Shown: positions 1 through 11,053 of the stretch, one piece after another
How positions within the stretch are numbered: the stretch's first letter is position 1
Layout of the letters: every line of letters begins with the position of its first letter
Source: Syngnathus acus
Lineage: Eukaryota; Chordata; Actinopteri; Syngnathiformes; Syngnathidae
Assembly: GCF_901709675.1 (NCBI RefSeq)
Contig: NC_051095.1
Location: forward strand, 14,647,456 to 14,711,455
Reading direction: 5' to 3'
Length of the DNA: 64,000 bases
The notes under the pieces: generated by a model
The model's input: the letters and a program-made list of their open reading frames with translations, nothing else
Database searches by the model: none
What the model was told of the DNA's origin: nothing
Translations under genes and position numbers: made by a program

Positions 1-138
1 TGTGATACTAGTATGGCTACAAAATAACAGTTTTAATATGCATCCCCTAATTGGGAGAATTATCTTTGGCGTCTCCACGGCAACCATGCATCACCTCCAT
101 TTTTGTGATCTATGATATTGGTAGACTTACCTCTAGAG

Positions 139-514
139 CAGTGCCTCTTAACCTGGGTTCGATCGAACCCTAGGGGTTCTGTGAGTCGGTCTCAGGGGTT
201 CGGCAGCACCTCCACTGCGGAGGTCCGAAAACACCTGATTTGTTGTGTAAATTCGTGATGATGCATATCTCGCAGAGACAACAGCAGAAGTCACACTGAT
301 TTGCAGTTGAGTAATTTGTTGTGAGTTCCTGCATTATTTTGGTTTTGTTCTTTGAACAAGGTGATGTTCATGCACGGCTCATTTTGTGCACCAGTAAAAA
401 ACATCTGTCTTGAATTTGATTTTTTTTTTTTTTTTTTTAACTTAAGAGGGGTTCAGTGAATGCGCATATGAAACTGGTGGGGTTCGGTACCTCCAAAAAG
501 GTTAAGAACCACTG
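139..514. mobile_element. Non-autonomous hAT element (376 bp)
   Basis: The ends form imperfect terminal inverted repeats: CAGTGCCTCTTAACC on the left and GGTTAAGAACCACTG on the right. They are flanked by 8-bp target duplications, CTCTAGAG at 131-138 and CTCTACAG at 515-522, with one mismatch. This end sequence and duplication length are typical of Charlie-like hAT elements. There is no transposase frame inside, and a poly-T run lies at about 420-438. The one mismatch in the duplication and one in the left end suggest moderate age. Confidence 0.85.
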
Positions 515-522
515 CTCTACAG

Positions 523-1250
523 CTTACAAAGCAAACCGTTCTGATGCACAAATCACCTCCCAATGGAAGGCTCGTCCATCCTAATGCAAAGGTACAGACA
601 GTAAACTTTAATGAGGCTGCTATTGTGGCCTGAAATTAGGTTATCATTATTATTGTGTGATTACAGTGATGAGTGCATACAAAACAACACGGCAGCGCCG
701 TCGTCACTCTCTGCATACGTGTCGCAGGTAACGTGGAGGCTTTATTCATCGCTGCCTATCATCTTGAGAGCTGTATTCATCAGGTTGCCATTAATGAATG
801 CCTACGCAGTGTCAGGAGGGACACGGGGGAGTGCTAATGTGCAGATACAACACGGCTTCCCCTCAAATTATGCATTAATTCATTATTTTCATCTGCTATA
901 GAAATTAAAATCAGGCTTGAAGGGCAAAGTCATTTTGAGAGTAATCATATTGGATGTTTGCACGCATACGACAGGCCCTTATTGTCCTCCAGTGATTGGA
1001 GATGGACAAACATGTTGTCCTGTGACGTGAGGCTTTTATCATGGCAAATGGCAAGCAGGGCGCCTATTTGGACCGGGTTCTCTGGAACAGAGGCTTTGAG
1101 GTTTCGGGTTAAATGGGATTTCTCCCTTTGAATCATTTTTGATGACCCGCCGCAGCTGAGTCTGCAGGTTGTGCTGCCTGCTTTAAAGCGTATTATGGGC
1201 CCGAAATTGAGCACAAGTCGCGGCTTAACGTGCACGCACGCATGAACGCA
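523..1250. other. Non-genic stretch with conserved-element-like texture
   Basis: I see no gene here. Two sub-stretches (about 640-900 and 1030-1210) are high-complexity, repeat-free sequence with homeodomain-type ATTA/TAAT cores such as ATTAATGAATG and GCATTAATTCATTA. They look like conserved non-coding elements, but this cannot be shown without an alignment. A 96-codon open frame on the plus strand (611-901) has no recognisable features. Confidence 0.3.
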
Positions 1251-1251
1251 A

Positions 1252-1277
<26 letters not shown>
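1251..1277. repeat. (CA)n microsatellite
   Basis: An uninterrupted CA run. It produces a spurious cysteine/valine-rich frame on the minus strand. Confidence 0.95.
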
Positions 1278-1282
<5 letters not shown>

Positions 1283-1339
1283 TGTTCACATGCCACACAC
1301 ACTAAGTGGGAGAGGTTCAATTTGTGCTACTGTCTGGGG

Positions 1340-1720
1340 AAGGCAGGCAAGTAACTCAAGGTGAAGTTAGCGGTAGGGTAGGTCTAGGTTTAAGAGGGTT
1401 ATGATTAAGGTTAGGGGTTAAGGTGCGAGGCTGTAATCCAGATGTTGGGGTAAGGTTAGTTAGATTTAGCCTAAAATGCAACACACTACATCTTTATTTA
1501 TACAGTGCATATAGCTGCAGCTGTAACATAGTTAGAGTTGGGTTTGGTTTAGAGCAGTTGGTGATAGTATTGGTTTGCTGTTAATTTAGAGGAGTTAGGG
1601 TTAGGGTTAGGAGTTGGATTTAAGGTAGCATTAAGATAGTTTTGGCTGAGGTTATGGTTAGCTGTTGGCTTATGGGTTTGAGTTAGTGTCAGGGTAGTGT
1701 GAGAGTTGGCCTCTTGGCAC
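1340..1720 (+). repeat. Degenerate telomere-like TTAGGG-rich tract
   Basis: The tract is rich in GGTTAG, GTTAGGG and GGGTTA words on the plus strand. Three near-exact tandem TTAGGG units lie at about 1593-1610, surrounded by degenerate GTTAGG variants. It is either an interstitial telomere-like repeat or a low-complexity GTTAGG satellite; the degeneracy argues against a recent telomere fusion. Confidence 0.6.
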
Positions 1721-2542
1721 ATAATTAGATAGTGGGACCTGAGTTTATTTGTTTATTGGTGTGGCTTTTTATTTTGCTGAAGGCTCTGCACATTTCCCCA
1801 TCTACATACAACACAATTTCCCCTAAAAATCATTTTGAAAAAAGATAACAACAAGGAACTGAGACATCCTTTGTACCTATCACTGCTTGATCTAATTATC
1901 ATGACCATCAGAGCAGAGTAGGAAAAGACCAAAGGCCTCATCAGCAGCTACAATCAGTGGCAGGGCAATCAGAGTTTGCACTCTGCACATCTAAACTCAC
2001 AACGGTACTTTAATATGCAGCTGCCCCACTAACAACTGATTAGTGGTAGATAGGGATCTCTCCTATCTGCCCTTTTCCTTTCCTCGTTTGCCCCTTCACC
2101 TTTCTCACCTGACTTTGCTTTGGTCAGGACATAGTAGGCCATGAGAATTTCAAGATATTGTAGTTGAGTAGGGTGCAAGATGCCACAGGTTCGACAGAAG
2201 CCCACAATAAGCTTATCCATTTTTTGCACTGGTTGCCAAGCAATTAAAAAGGAAGAAACCCAGTGCTTGTTCCTGCTGGTTTTATTGTAAAGCGATCTGC
2301 AGTTGAGTCTTATGGATTTTTCATGGTTTTCATGGTGGAACTCGTAATTAATTACTAACAGACAGAAATGAATCGAAGCTTTGAAAAAAGGAAGAAGTCC
2401 ATCCATTCTAATGGTGTGACAAGATCTGAAAAGATTTAGGCTCGGTCGGGAGCGCCATATGGACCACTTGGTGTGCTTCAAGCTGAGCAGGTCGCTAGGC
2501 TATCTTTATCACCTCATCTGTATGACATTTGTCTCGGGAGAC
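1721..2542. other. Non-genic stretch, nothing recognised
   Basis: No repeat, RNA gene or exon is recognisable. A minus-strand open frame of 150 codons (2029-2481) is the longest non-repetitive frame in the window, but it shows no domain, signal peptide or splice context and is probably chance. Confidence 0.4.
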
Positions 2543-2545
2543 TAA

Positions 2546-3173
2546 GGGTGTATTCAGACCAGAAAAATCCTATAGTCCACTTGCTTGGTCCGGACCAAGA
2601 GCGGACTTGTCTTTTTTTCGGTCCGTTTCTTTAATCCGCGCCAGGATTTGTTTGCGTGTATTCACACCTGCACAAAAGGTCCGGACCAGCCTTCCAATCG
2701 AACCCTGGTCCGTTTAAAGCGGACCAAACAGTCAGGTCTGAATACACCTAGTATTCAGACCTGACTGTTTGGTGCACTTTAAACGGACCAGGGTTCGATT
2801 GTAACGCTTTTGTGCAAGTGTGGCGTGGATTAAAGAAACGGACTGAGACCCACTTCCAAACGAACTCTGGTGCGGTTTGCTTCAGGTGTGAATACAAACC
2901 TCATCGATCCGAACCAACAGCACAAATATGCAGAGCAGGATTGCAGCGCGTAGGACTCGCATTTTTTCCTCCATTTGTGCTCTGTGTGCCGCCCTGGTCA
3001 TTGCTGTCCAATGGGAGCACAAATCATCACAAGCGTGGGTGTGTTTACAAAATATACTTCGTTTGCAAAATGTACAGTCTGAATAGGAACCGCACCAAAG
3101 AAAAAAAATGAAGTCCGTTTTTGATCCGGACCAAACAAGCGGACTAAAGGACTTTTCTGGTCTGAATACACCC
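2546..3173. mobile_element. PIF/Harbinger-like non-autonomous element, inverted dimer
   Basis: The terminal inverted repeats start GGGTGTATTCAGACCAG on the left and end CTGGTCTGAATACACCC on the right. They are flanked by a TAA on each side (2543-2545 and 3174-3176), the 3-bp duplication typical of PIF/Harbinger. The element holds two related copies in opposite orientation, 2546-2748 and 2752-3173, meeting at a head-to-head junction near 2750. Motifs based on GGTCCGGACC and AAGCGGAC recur throughout. There is no transposase frame. Confidence 0.75.
2695..2801. repeat. Near-perfect palindrome at the dimer junction
   Basis: Arms of about 50 bp (CAATCGAACCCTGGTCCG... on the left, ...CGGACCAGGGTTCGATTG on the right) surround a 5-6 bp centre near 2749. 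It marks the join between the two copies of the Harbinger-like element. Confidence 0.85.
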
Positions 3174-3176
3174 TAA

Positions 3177-3784
3177 AACACTGCATTAGTAACTCTTCCA
3201 TGCTGTTTTCAATGTTAAACTCAGTATAATTTGGGGCATATCAGCCATTGTGGCAGGCACCCATTCATGTGCTGGTGCGGGTTTAAGGCTTTCTTAATCT
3301 AATCAATAATTGATTCAACAATCAACCCGTTATCTTTTAATCTCACCTATTAATTCAAATGCTCTCATATAAAAATGTAACATCCTTTCAAGCATCAACT
3401 CATTTATTTCTTCCATGTATTCATTCATCCATTCATATCAATTTACCAAATCATCCAGTCCTTCCATTTTGCTGATCAATTAATTTACCACGTGACATCT
3501 GTTCATTTGATCATCCAATCCATCAGTCATATCAACCTATTCAAATCAACAGAAAGTCCAACCCACCCAGAGCTATTATCAATTCCCCCTAACCATCTGG
3601 AGAACTTATTGCATTGCATCACTAAATAAGTAAATCAGTCCATCAATGCAAGGCATCTGAGTCATCATTGTTTTTGTGTCCATCAATCTTTCCATGTATT
3701 GAAGGCACCATCCCACCAAATAATTTCTTTCTATCAATTTGTTCATCCATTGAAGGCATCCACCCATCCCTTTCATCATTTCTA
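3177..3784. other. Unique sequence grading into degenerate ATTC/ATCC repeat
   Basis: There is no gene. From about 3380 onward, CATTCATC and CATCCA words become frequent. This is a degenerate shoulder of the tetranucleotide array that follows. Confidence 0.5.
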
Positions 3785-4014
3785 TCATCCATCCATCCAT
3801 CCATCCATCCATCCATCCATCCATCCATCCATCCATCCATCCATCCATCCATCCATACAATGGCATGGATATAAAAATGTCTCCATCCATTCATGGTATT
3901 CACCCATTCTTTCAATCAACAATCAATTTCTTTTCTCGCCCACATCCATCCATCCATCCATCCATCCATCCATCCATCCATCCATCCATCCATCCATCCA
4001 TCCATCCATCCATC
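3785..4014. repeat. (ATCC)n microsatellite, two blocks
   Basis: Pure ATCC blocks lie at about 3785-3856 and 3944-4014. They are separated by about 87 bp of related but degenerate sequence. The long His-Pro-Ser or Met-Asp-Gly-Trp frames on both strands are translations of the repeat and not genes. Confidence 0.95.
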
Positions 4015-4558
4015 AATCCGTCCCTTGGACAGTCAATTTCGGGCATGCCGCGTTCTTTTCTTCCCATCGCGTCCATCAATACATGCGACCACCAAGCAAT
4101 CCCCTCATTCCTAGATCCATCTCTTTTAGACGTTTAGCGGTGACATGTTTCCCGTTCATTACTGCTCTGTTAAAAGCTTTGTGTGTCAAGGTCTTGCGCT
4201 ATTCCAAAGCAGATATGCATTTTGTATTCCATCAGGGAGATGAACATCATCAAGTCATGTGTAGTCATCTTGTGTCGCTTTCTCTTTCACTCCCAACACA
4301 CACTCAGCTGATATGTTCGAGGTCAAATCTCTATCAAAATGCATTTGACATTTAAAGCAACGTCTTTTGACTATGCTAGCATAATATTTCTTTACAAGAG
4401 ATTTTGGTAATTTAGCAATTTTTGGTCTCTATCAGTGTGAACAACTTCCCACACAACCTTTTGAAATGTTTACTTTTAGCTTTTACGCTCTTCTACCTAT
4501 CCCTGACCTTTGCCAATACTCAGAAAATCTTCTGCCTCCCTTCGCTTGTGGATTCCAA
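4015..4558. other. Non-genic stretch, nothing recognised
   Basis: No exon, RNA gene or mobile element is visible. Open frames that enter from the ATCC array carry on into this stretch only by chance. Confidence 0.4.
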
Positions 4559-4661
4559 AACACACACACGCACACGCGCACGCACACACTCACACACACA
4601 CACGCACACACACACACACACACACGTGCACACACGTGCACACACACGCACGCACACACAA
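4559..4661. repeat. Compound (CA)n/(CGCA)n microsatellite
   Basis: About 100 bp of CA with interspersed CG steps (CACGCACACGCGCACGCACAC). The alternating purine-pyrimidine pattern is Z-DNA-prone. Confidence 0.95.
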
Positions 4662-5864
4662 AGGAATGCATAGCTGACTGACACATTATTCTATACACAT
4701 TCGCATATAGGCCAAGAGACCTGCACCACCTTTATTTTCACTCACTTTCATCTCCCCATGGATCGTCCATCAGCCTATTTTTGCCCTGGCCGCCTTCTAT
4801 CTGAAGGACCTCAGAAAGGTGGTAATGGAGGGCTGACGGAGGCCTGTCACTTTATGCTCTTTCACCCCGGAGACTCTGAGTGGGAAAGTAATGGCCGAGC
4901 CTGCCAAATGTAGCAGTCACTTTTAATCAAGTGTACGGCTGTCACTCCACCTTTATTGATCCTGGCGAAATCCCCAGGCAGTGTGCAATCAGACCAGTTT
5001 CTACCTTACAACAACTTTCCCCTTGCCTTTCAAACACTCTACATGCTGCAGCATCGGGACGAAGACAATCCAGCCATTGTCGTCACAGACAACAAAACCA
5101 GACAGGGTCACAACATGGACCAACGACTGCATGCACTGGTCATATTCACCCTCCTTGTGATTTTTATGGAAGTCCTGATATTTGCATACTACTTAATGAG
5201 TGTGCATCTTTGTGTTGTTTCATCCATGTGTGACTTTGTAGTGACTTTGTAGTTGTATGAACTCAACATACGCGCCTTCAAGTTTTTTACTATTTGGATG
5301 GACCACCCTTGCAAGGTAAACAAGATAGTCGATAAAAGGCAAGCGTCCAAAACATTCAATATTAGAGTGAACTTCACAGTCACATATGGTGACAAAATGC
5401 ATTGTTTGATCAACTGCATGAAGAGCCAGTTGCGTGAGTGGATGACATATATCAAATTCCTGTCACAAATTTGATTTCAGAAAGGCAAGCTAAGCGTTGA
5501 GTAAGAAAATTATGTTGATTCAATTGCTGCAGGCTAAAATTCAGATATACATGTCATTTTCATGCACAGCAATTATCTGATTTGGTTTAGAAAGAAACGC
5601 TTTCAAGGGCATGCAAGAGTAACATGTGGTGCTGTAACTAACATCCTCTATAACGTCCTGAATATATAGCAGGGTGAAAATTAAGATCATTAGGATTATT
5701 AGTCTCTTCAATGTCATGTCATTGAGTATAATAATAATAATAATAATAATCTTAATGCTATAATGTCAATCATCAGCCAGAACAGCAAAGGACAAGGTGC
5801 TGTAAGAACAGTGGTGAACTCGTTTTTTTTTTATACAGTAGTAAAAGATAACTTATTGTCGTGG
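4662..5864. other. Non-genic stretch with a short (AAT)n
   Basis: A short (AAT)n run lies at about 5729-5751. Otherwise this is unique sequence, with no supported exon. Overlapping frames at 4931-5252 lie in different frames of the same DNA and have no recognisable domain. Confidence 0.4.
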
Positions 5865-5865
5865 T

Positions 5866-5932
5866 GTACAACAGTCATCCTCAACTAATGGCCCGCAGCC
5901 CGAAATGGTACTGGACCATACAAATGGACAGA
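5866..5932 (+). mobile_element. hAT-like left-end fragment
   Basis: CAGTCATCCTCAACTAATGG followed by CCCGCAGCCCG resembles the start of common fish hAT elements, whose ends read CAGT.GTCCTCAAC.....GCCCGCGG. No matching right end or 8-bp duplication is seen, so this is a truncated relic at best. Confidence 0.35.
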
Positions 5933-5984
5933 GGGAAACAAAAGTGGGGGAGGGCATCATACAGGAATGTATGACATCCCCATG

Positions 5985-6345
5985 ATCTGCAAAACAACCG
6001 CCCAACCCAGGTATCAATCTGCTCACTCACATCTACAGCAGGGACCACATCAACCCTGTCAAACAGCAAGTCCACTGACTCCTAATTACCATACACATTG
6101 AGGTAAAATCCTTCCTTTCACTCACAGAGCCCTCCATAATTAGACCCCTTCTTACCACTCTGACCCCCTCTACCACCACAAACCCGCTTGCAGCCACTGC
6201 TTCTCAAATGCCAACTTTCTGTCTTCACTTCACAAGACCAAACATTGAACCTGGAGGAACAGTCGAGCCTTTGCCATCTCTATCTCGCTTTCTTGAACTT
6301 ACTTTTCTAACCCCTATTCATTTCAGCTAACCTCCACCTTCAAAT
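5985..6345 (+). pseudogene. Decayed LINE reverse-transcriptase C-terminal remnant (L2/Rex1-like)
   Basis: Plus-strand translation in broken frames gives a series of short blocks in the right order for the C-terminal end of an L2/Rex1-type LINE protein. They are RDHINPV (about 6033), then THRALHN (about 6120), then YHHKPACS, ANFLSS and KTKH, then TWRNSRAFAIS, then a STFKSLHN end near 6340. In intact family members the corresponding blocks read roughly RDHITPVL, TYKALHN, KTWGDRAFAVAAP and DTFKSRLK. Several stops and at least one frame change interrupt the reading, so this is an old dead copy. The (GGTT)n array begins about 35 bp downstream. The family assignment rests on motif memory and not on a search. 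Confidence 0.5.
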
Positions 6346-6379
6346 CACTTCACAATTAGAGTAGTTGAGATTTTGCAGT

Positions 6380-6530
6380 GGTTGGTTGGTTGGTTGGTTG
6401 GTTGGTTGGTTGGTTGGTTGGTTGGTTGGTTGGTTGGTTGGTTGGTTGGTTGGTTGGTTGGTTGGTTGGTTGGTTGGTTGGTTGGTTGGTTGGTTGGTTG
6501 GTTGGTTGTCCGTCCGTCCGTCCGTCCGTC
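6380..6530. repeat. (GGTT)n then (GTCC)n compound microsatellite
   Basis: About 128 bp of pure GGTT gives way abruptly to about five GTCC units. All the Val-Gly-Trp-Leu and Asn-Gln-Pro-Thr frames here are translations of the repeat. Confidence 0.95.
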
Positions 6531-8244
6531 TCTCTGTCACTGCACAGTAAAAAAGTATTTCTTAATATGCGTTTTTGCCGGCTACAAGACTGTAGGGAAT
6601 TATTACGACCTGCATTTTCAAAATTTTCAGTCATGTTTTTTAGTCTTGATATTGTCAAGTGTTTCTTTGTGTCTCCTTGCATTGTGCAACTCCCTAACAT
6701 GAGAGGTGAAAACCGAGTTTGTCATTGGAGTAGAGAAGTGTGTTTTGATTCATATTGATGCTTAAAAAGAAGCCAAGGCTAAGTAGGCAATGATAAGTGA
6801 TAGTTGTCTTGTGATCACTTTATTCAAACAGAAGAATAGCTGAAGAGTGTGGCACCTCAGTTTTTCCCGGATATGTCGCCCGTCTCGGCTTTGCTTCATG
6901 GTTTGCCGAGGCCATGGGGGCTGACTATTCCTAGCTCATAACTCGGCAGGATGATTAGGGATGAATTATAATGTAGATCCAACTCGAAGAGTGGTTGTGG
7001 CCAAGCACTCACTTTAGTATATAATGCTCATATTAAGCAAACACAGAGATAGAACAGCACAAAAGGGGGACATGAGCCTGTCACTTGTGCAATAAAACTT
7101 GCTCAAATTGCTATTTCTGTGTCGTTTACATGTTGCTGTTTACATTCCTGCTTTATTGCTGTCATTCTAAGTGAAAGCTGCCTCTCTTGAGGGAGATGCT
7201 ACAATACAATGGTCACTTTTGATTCCCAGGCTGTTCTTCAATCATCGCCGAAACTCATTTTGTACGTGTCAGGGTCGTATCTGGTTGCAGGTGAGAAAGG
7301 TGACGAATAATACGCTCTGCCATTCAGAAAAGTGGCTGACACCATGATGTAAATGCCATTGACTGATGCATTAAGAGCATAAGGAAAGATATCAGGCTAT
7401 GACATGTGAAATAGAAGGCAGACCAATCACCTTCCCTTTACCACGCCTCATCCCTGCATTTCACATGTACCCCACAGCTCCACAGTGTAGTTTGTTTTCC
7501 AGGAAAAACAACTTGTACAACACATACTTTCTAAATTTCCCAAAACAAACAAACAAACAAACAATCCAAGTGCTGAGCACACTGTGGGCAGTCGGAATGT
7601 GAATTGAACCCCAGTAAAACGATTCGGAAAATGATCCCAAATGAGATGCATACGCCTAATAGAAAGCCATTTTTACATTTGCATATCTTATATTTACATT
7701 TACACATGTTGTATTTTATTAGATATCAGTCATTACTTAGCCCCAAAACCGTTTTCTAAACACACAGCGATGATGTATTGATGTCCATTACTTCAAGACT
7801 TGAGCCATACAAATTTGATAGGCAAACATTAATTGCTTGATGTATATTTTAGAAGGTTTGTGAAGCTACTTTACCGAGAATTTTGGTCTATGAAGGCTCA
7901 TAGTATTTTCACTGAACCTTTTGAATTGAATCTTACTAGTTCCTCAACTCTGTCTCAGTGGAGCACACAAAGGCAAATTCATGCAAAATGTCCAACTGCA
8001 CTAAATAATTGAGAATTTGACTTTGGCTTATTATATTGCGGATACATTGACAGGTTCAAATGGATGTGAGAGAATAAATGCATAAGGGTTGACTCGTACG
8101 TCATCCTCTCCTGCATGCAAGATAAGAATACAAAGAACAAGAGGAATAAAGCATCTTTGTTAGGCTATCCATAAAGATTTGAAACAAAAAAAAAATTCAA
8201 AGCAATTTTCCCATGCTAGTGGTAGATTTTGTAATACAGATCAG
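6531..8244. other. Non-genic stretch, nothing recognised
   Basis: Unique AT-leaning sequence. The longer frames starting inside the GGTT array run on to about 6758 without any recognisable domain. A minor AAAC run lies near 7543-7563. Confidence 0.4.
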
Positions 8245-8665
8245 TGTTCCCCGCCATTTATTGAGCCGAGGCACCCATTTTACATGCGGAAATCCCCACA
8301 TCACACCAAACAAAAAAATTCACAAAAAGTATGAATACTAAAATAATGATGATCTTGTGTAACGTCACATTTTCACGGACTCAGTGTGACATCTGGGCCT
8401 GTTTAATTTAACTCAAAGCTGATAAACCCGCAAGCAATGATTTATTCGGTTGTACTATATATGGGAATAGGTAAATACACAGGTTTATTTTACCATCTAA
8501 CATTTAATGGAAGCGTACTTAATTACTCTGCCTGTCACTATATAGTACATCAACGATGAACATAAATATCTGTTTGTAATAATCAGACAAATTTAAGTGC
8601 AAGTGGATAATTTACTGCTGCACCACCGATGATCTCTCATGCACATTAGTGTGCCCCGGCATCCT
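8245..8665 (+). mobile_element. Probable degraded hAT element
   Basis: The left end CAGTGTTCCCCGCCATTTAT, followed by GAGCCGAGGCACCCATTTT, resembles a widespread fish hAT family. Near 8650 a stretch reading TTAGTGTGCCCCGGCA resembles the internal right part of that family. The right terminal repeat and target duplication are not visible, so the end coordinate is approximate. Confidence 0.4.
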
Positions 8666-10905
8666 GATGGGAGATCATTCAGTAAACTACATTGATTTTT
8701 TGCCTGCACAATACCAGCATACTGAAGGCCATCACTGATTGCATACGTGTTGAGGAAGGGGTTATCTTTGGGCCATGTAAGAGAAACATGGATCCCTAAG
8801 CACTCTGACAACACAACTGCACAATCCTTCCTCCACCCACTTCATGGTGGAACACATATTTTGCACACACCAGGAAAGAAAACAAGAACAATGCAAAAAA
8901 ATGCTTTCAATGACTTCGAGCTGTCTTTGCTGAAGAAACTTGACAAAAAAAACATCATTAAAGCAGTGACAGCTCACAAATTTGGTCTGAGATGGCTGTC
9001 AGATTTGTCACTTTCAAATGACATACCTATTAGAAGCTAATAAAAGCCTCAATTTCGGTTGAGCTGGTCAGCACTGATGAGATGTCTGAGCGTGGAATAT
9101 CTCTACTTTTGTTCAAACTTTTTTTGCTTCTCTGCTCCTATCATGTTAGACAATGTGGCTCCCTGAGAGCCTAATCTATGCTGCAAATGTCACAAACCTG
9201 TGGTGACCCCTCCTAGCTTCAACGGGGATTTGCTTGAAAGTGTTTAAATTGAAAGCAGTCACAGACATAAACACTTGCACCAAGAACTGTTAGCCACAAA
9301 CCTAATGCATCTTGAATTTGTCTTGGCCTTGGAAATCTGAGGGAGAAAATTGTTACTGTCATTTCTGTGCTGTAGGCCACACGTTTTTCATAGTTTGGGT
9401 GGTCCTGCTACTTAGTTGCAACTTTTATGTATTAAAATTAGAGCTCAAAATGGCACTCCAAATCCTCGTTCCCTATAACTTGGTTGGAGCCAGATTGATG
9501 TGTGAATCACTCAAAGGAGTTCTCCAAGGTATTAATCTGGGGCTGCCCCTTTGTGATTTGCTCAGTGAAGGCGTGATTGACAATACTTCAAACTGATTGG
9601 GTGAATAAACTTGTGGACGCCTACCAAATTATTGTTTTGACCAATCCTTGCAATGGAAATCCAAATCCATCCGACGTCTTTACCAGCTAAAAATGCACAA
9701 GCACTTCTTGCTGTTTTATGTGTGATTCTTCATAACAGAACTGCAGCATTCATGCATTCGTCCACCGGTGTCGCCATGTTTTGTTTGTTCGTTTCCCCCA
9801 CCCGGGTTGAACATCTCTCTGTCGCCATGGCCTGACGCACTCTTCACACCATGTACCCAGCTGAAGTACCTACGGTAGAGTACACTACATTTTTGTCACA
9901 CTCTGACTAACCAAACGGTACATTTCAACAACGTTCTGAGTTTCGTAACGTTCACACTGCATCGGAACATGCACTCCTAATTGCGTTGACAGCAGCGAAT
10001 GAGTTCCAAAGGAATTTGGTACTACCGCTTCAAACAACGGAAACAATTGCAAAATTTTGTTTAAAATGGCTTACCTTGACTTGGTAGAATCCTGGTCAGT
10101 TATTGCACCTTTTAGTACTATAAATAGTGAATCCTTGTTGTGGCAGAAGCAGTGGGAAAAGGTCAACAAGTGATCAGATTTACAGTTTCAGGGGTCCTTT
10201 CATGCCACTAGTAAGTACCTTTTCTGCTTGAAATATACGCATATGGATTTATTTACATTGCACCCTTCATGGCATTGTAATACAGCTATCATCTCCAATG
10301 AAGATTGCATTGTCACGTAAATTTGGCCCCGCCCCAGCCCCATTCCCTCAGGGTGCTATTATTGTACAGATGCACAGTAGGCTACAATCCATGGACAAGG
10401 CTGCCTTAATTGGCCTCACAAGGAGAGTGAATCTCTACAACATAACCTGTGTGCGCATTGACTCCTGAGCTGACATTGTTGTGACGTAGTCCTCAGTATA
10501 TCACAGCAACTTTTATTTCCGCAGTAAAATCCAATTGGCCACTAGACGCCGAGCGAATACAACTGTAGTCGGCAATGACTTGTAATGACGTGAAATAAAT
10601 TCAATCAGTCAATACATTGATTGGCAATTAAGAAGAGGTAACAGGCGCAAGCATAAAACATTTAACGACCTGAACTCACCATGAAACCAATAAGCCTGTG
10701 AATTGTAGTGTATCATATAAATTAATTGTTCATTGCCAAGTCATGATAAGGTTCAGTGATTTTGTTTTTCCAATTTGCCACCACATCTGACCTCAATGCA
10801 ATTGTGATTCCTTGAATTTCAATTTTTGTTTTCTGGATATCCATGCCACGTCAAAGCCAACAGCTAAGCAGACTAACAGCATAGACTAATTAAATCAGAC
10901 TAGCT
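8666..10905. other. Non-genic stretch, nothing recognised
   Basis: No gene or clear repeat. Overlapping plus and minus frames at 8747-9040 and 8762-8977 occupy the same DNA and cancel each other as evidence. The frame at 9312-9596 shows a few hydrophobic residues but no start context, splice sites or domain. Confidence 0.4.
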
Positions 10906-10929
10906 AAAATAATTATCATCACTAGGGTC

Positions 10930-11029
10930 CCCCGCCTACTGCCCGATGACAGCTGGGATAGGCTCCAGCAAGCCCGCGACCCCCGTGGGGATATAGCGGT
11001 ACAGAAAATGGATGGATGGATGGATAGCG
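10930..11029 (+). mobile_element. 5'-truncated retroposon tail with exact 24-bp target duplication
   Basis: This 100-bp insert reads GACAGCTGGGATAGGCTCCAGCAAGCCCGCGACCC (written here only as a family signature: AGCTGGGATAGGCTCC then GCGACCCC) and ends in AAAATGGATGGATGGATGGA. That is the 3' end of the common teleost L2-mobilised SINE/LINE family. Identical 24-bp duplications, 10906-10929 and 11030-11053 (AAAATAATTATCATCACTAG plus GGTC), bracket it. The exact duplication indicates a recent insertion by target-primed reverse transcription. Confidence 0.9.
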
Positions 11030-11053
11030 AAAATAATTATCATCACTAGGGTC

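Noticed and set aside
2029-2481. 150-codon open frame on the minus strand
   Set aside because: It is the longest non-repetitive frame, but has no domain, signal peptide, splice sites or neighbouring exons, and composition matches the surrounding DNA.
3606-4355. Long frames rich in His-Pro-Ser-Ile or Met-Asp-Gly-Trp on both strands
   Set aside because: They are translations of the ATCC microsatellite in different frames.
6340-6758. Val-Gly-Trp-Leu and Asn-Gln-Pro-Thr repeat proteins
   Set aside because: Translations of the GGTT array in several frames and both strands.
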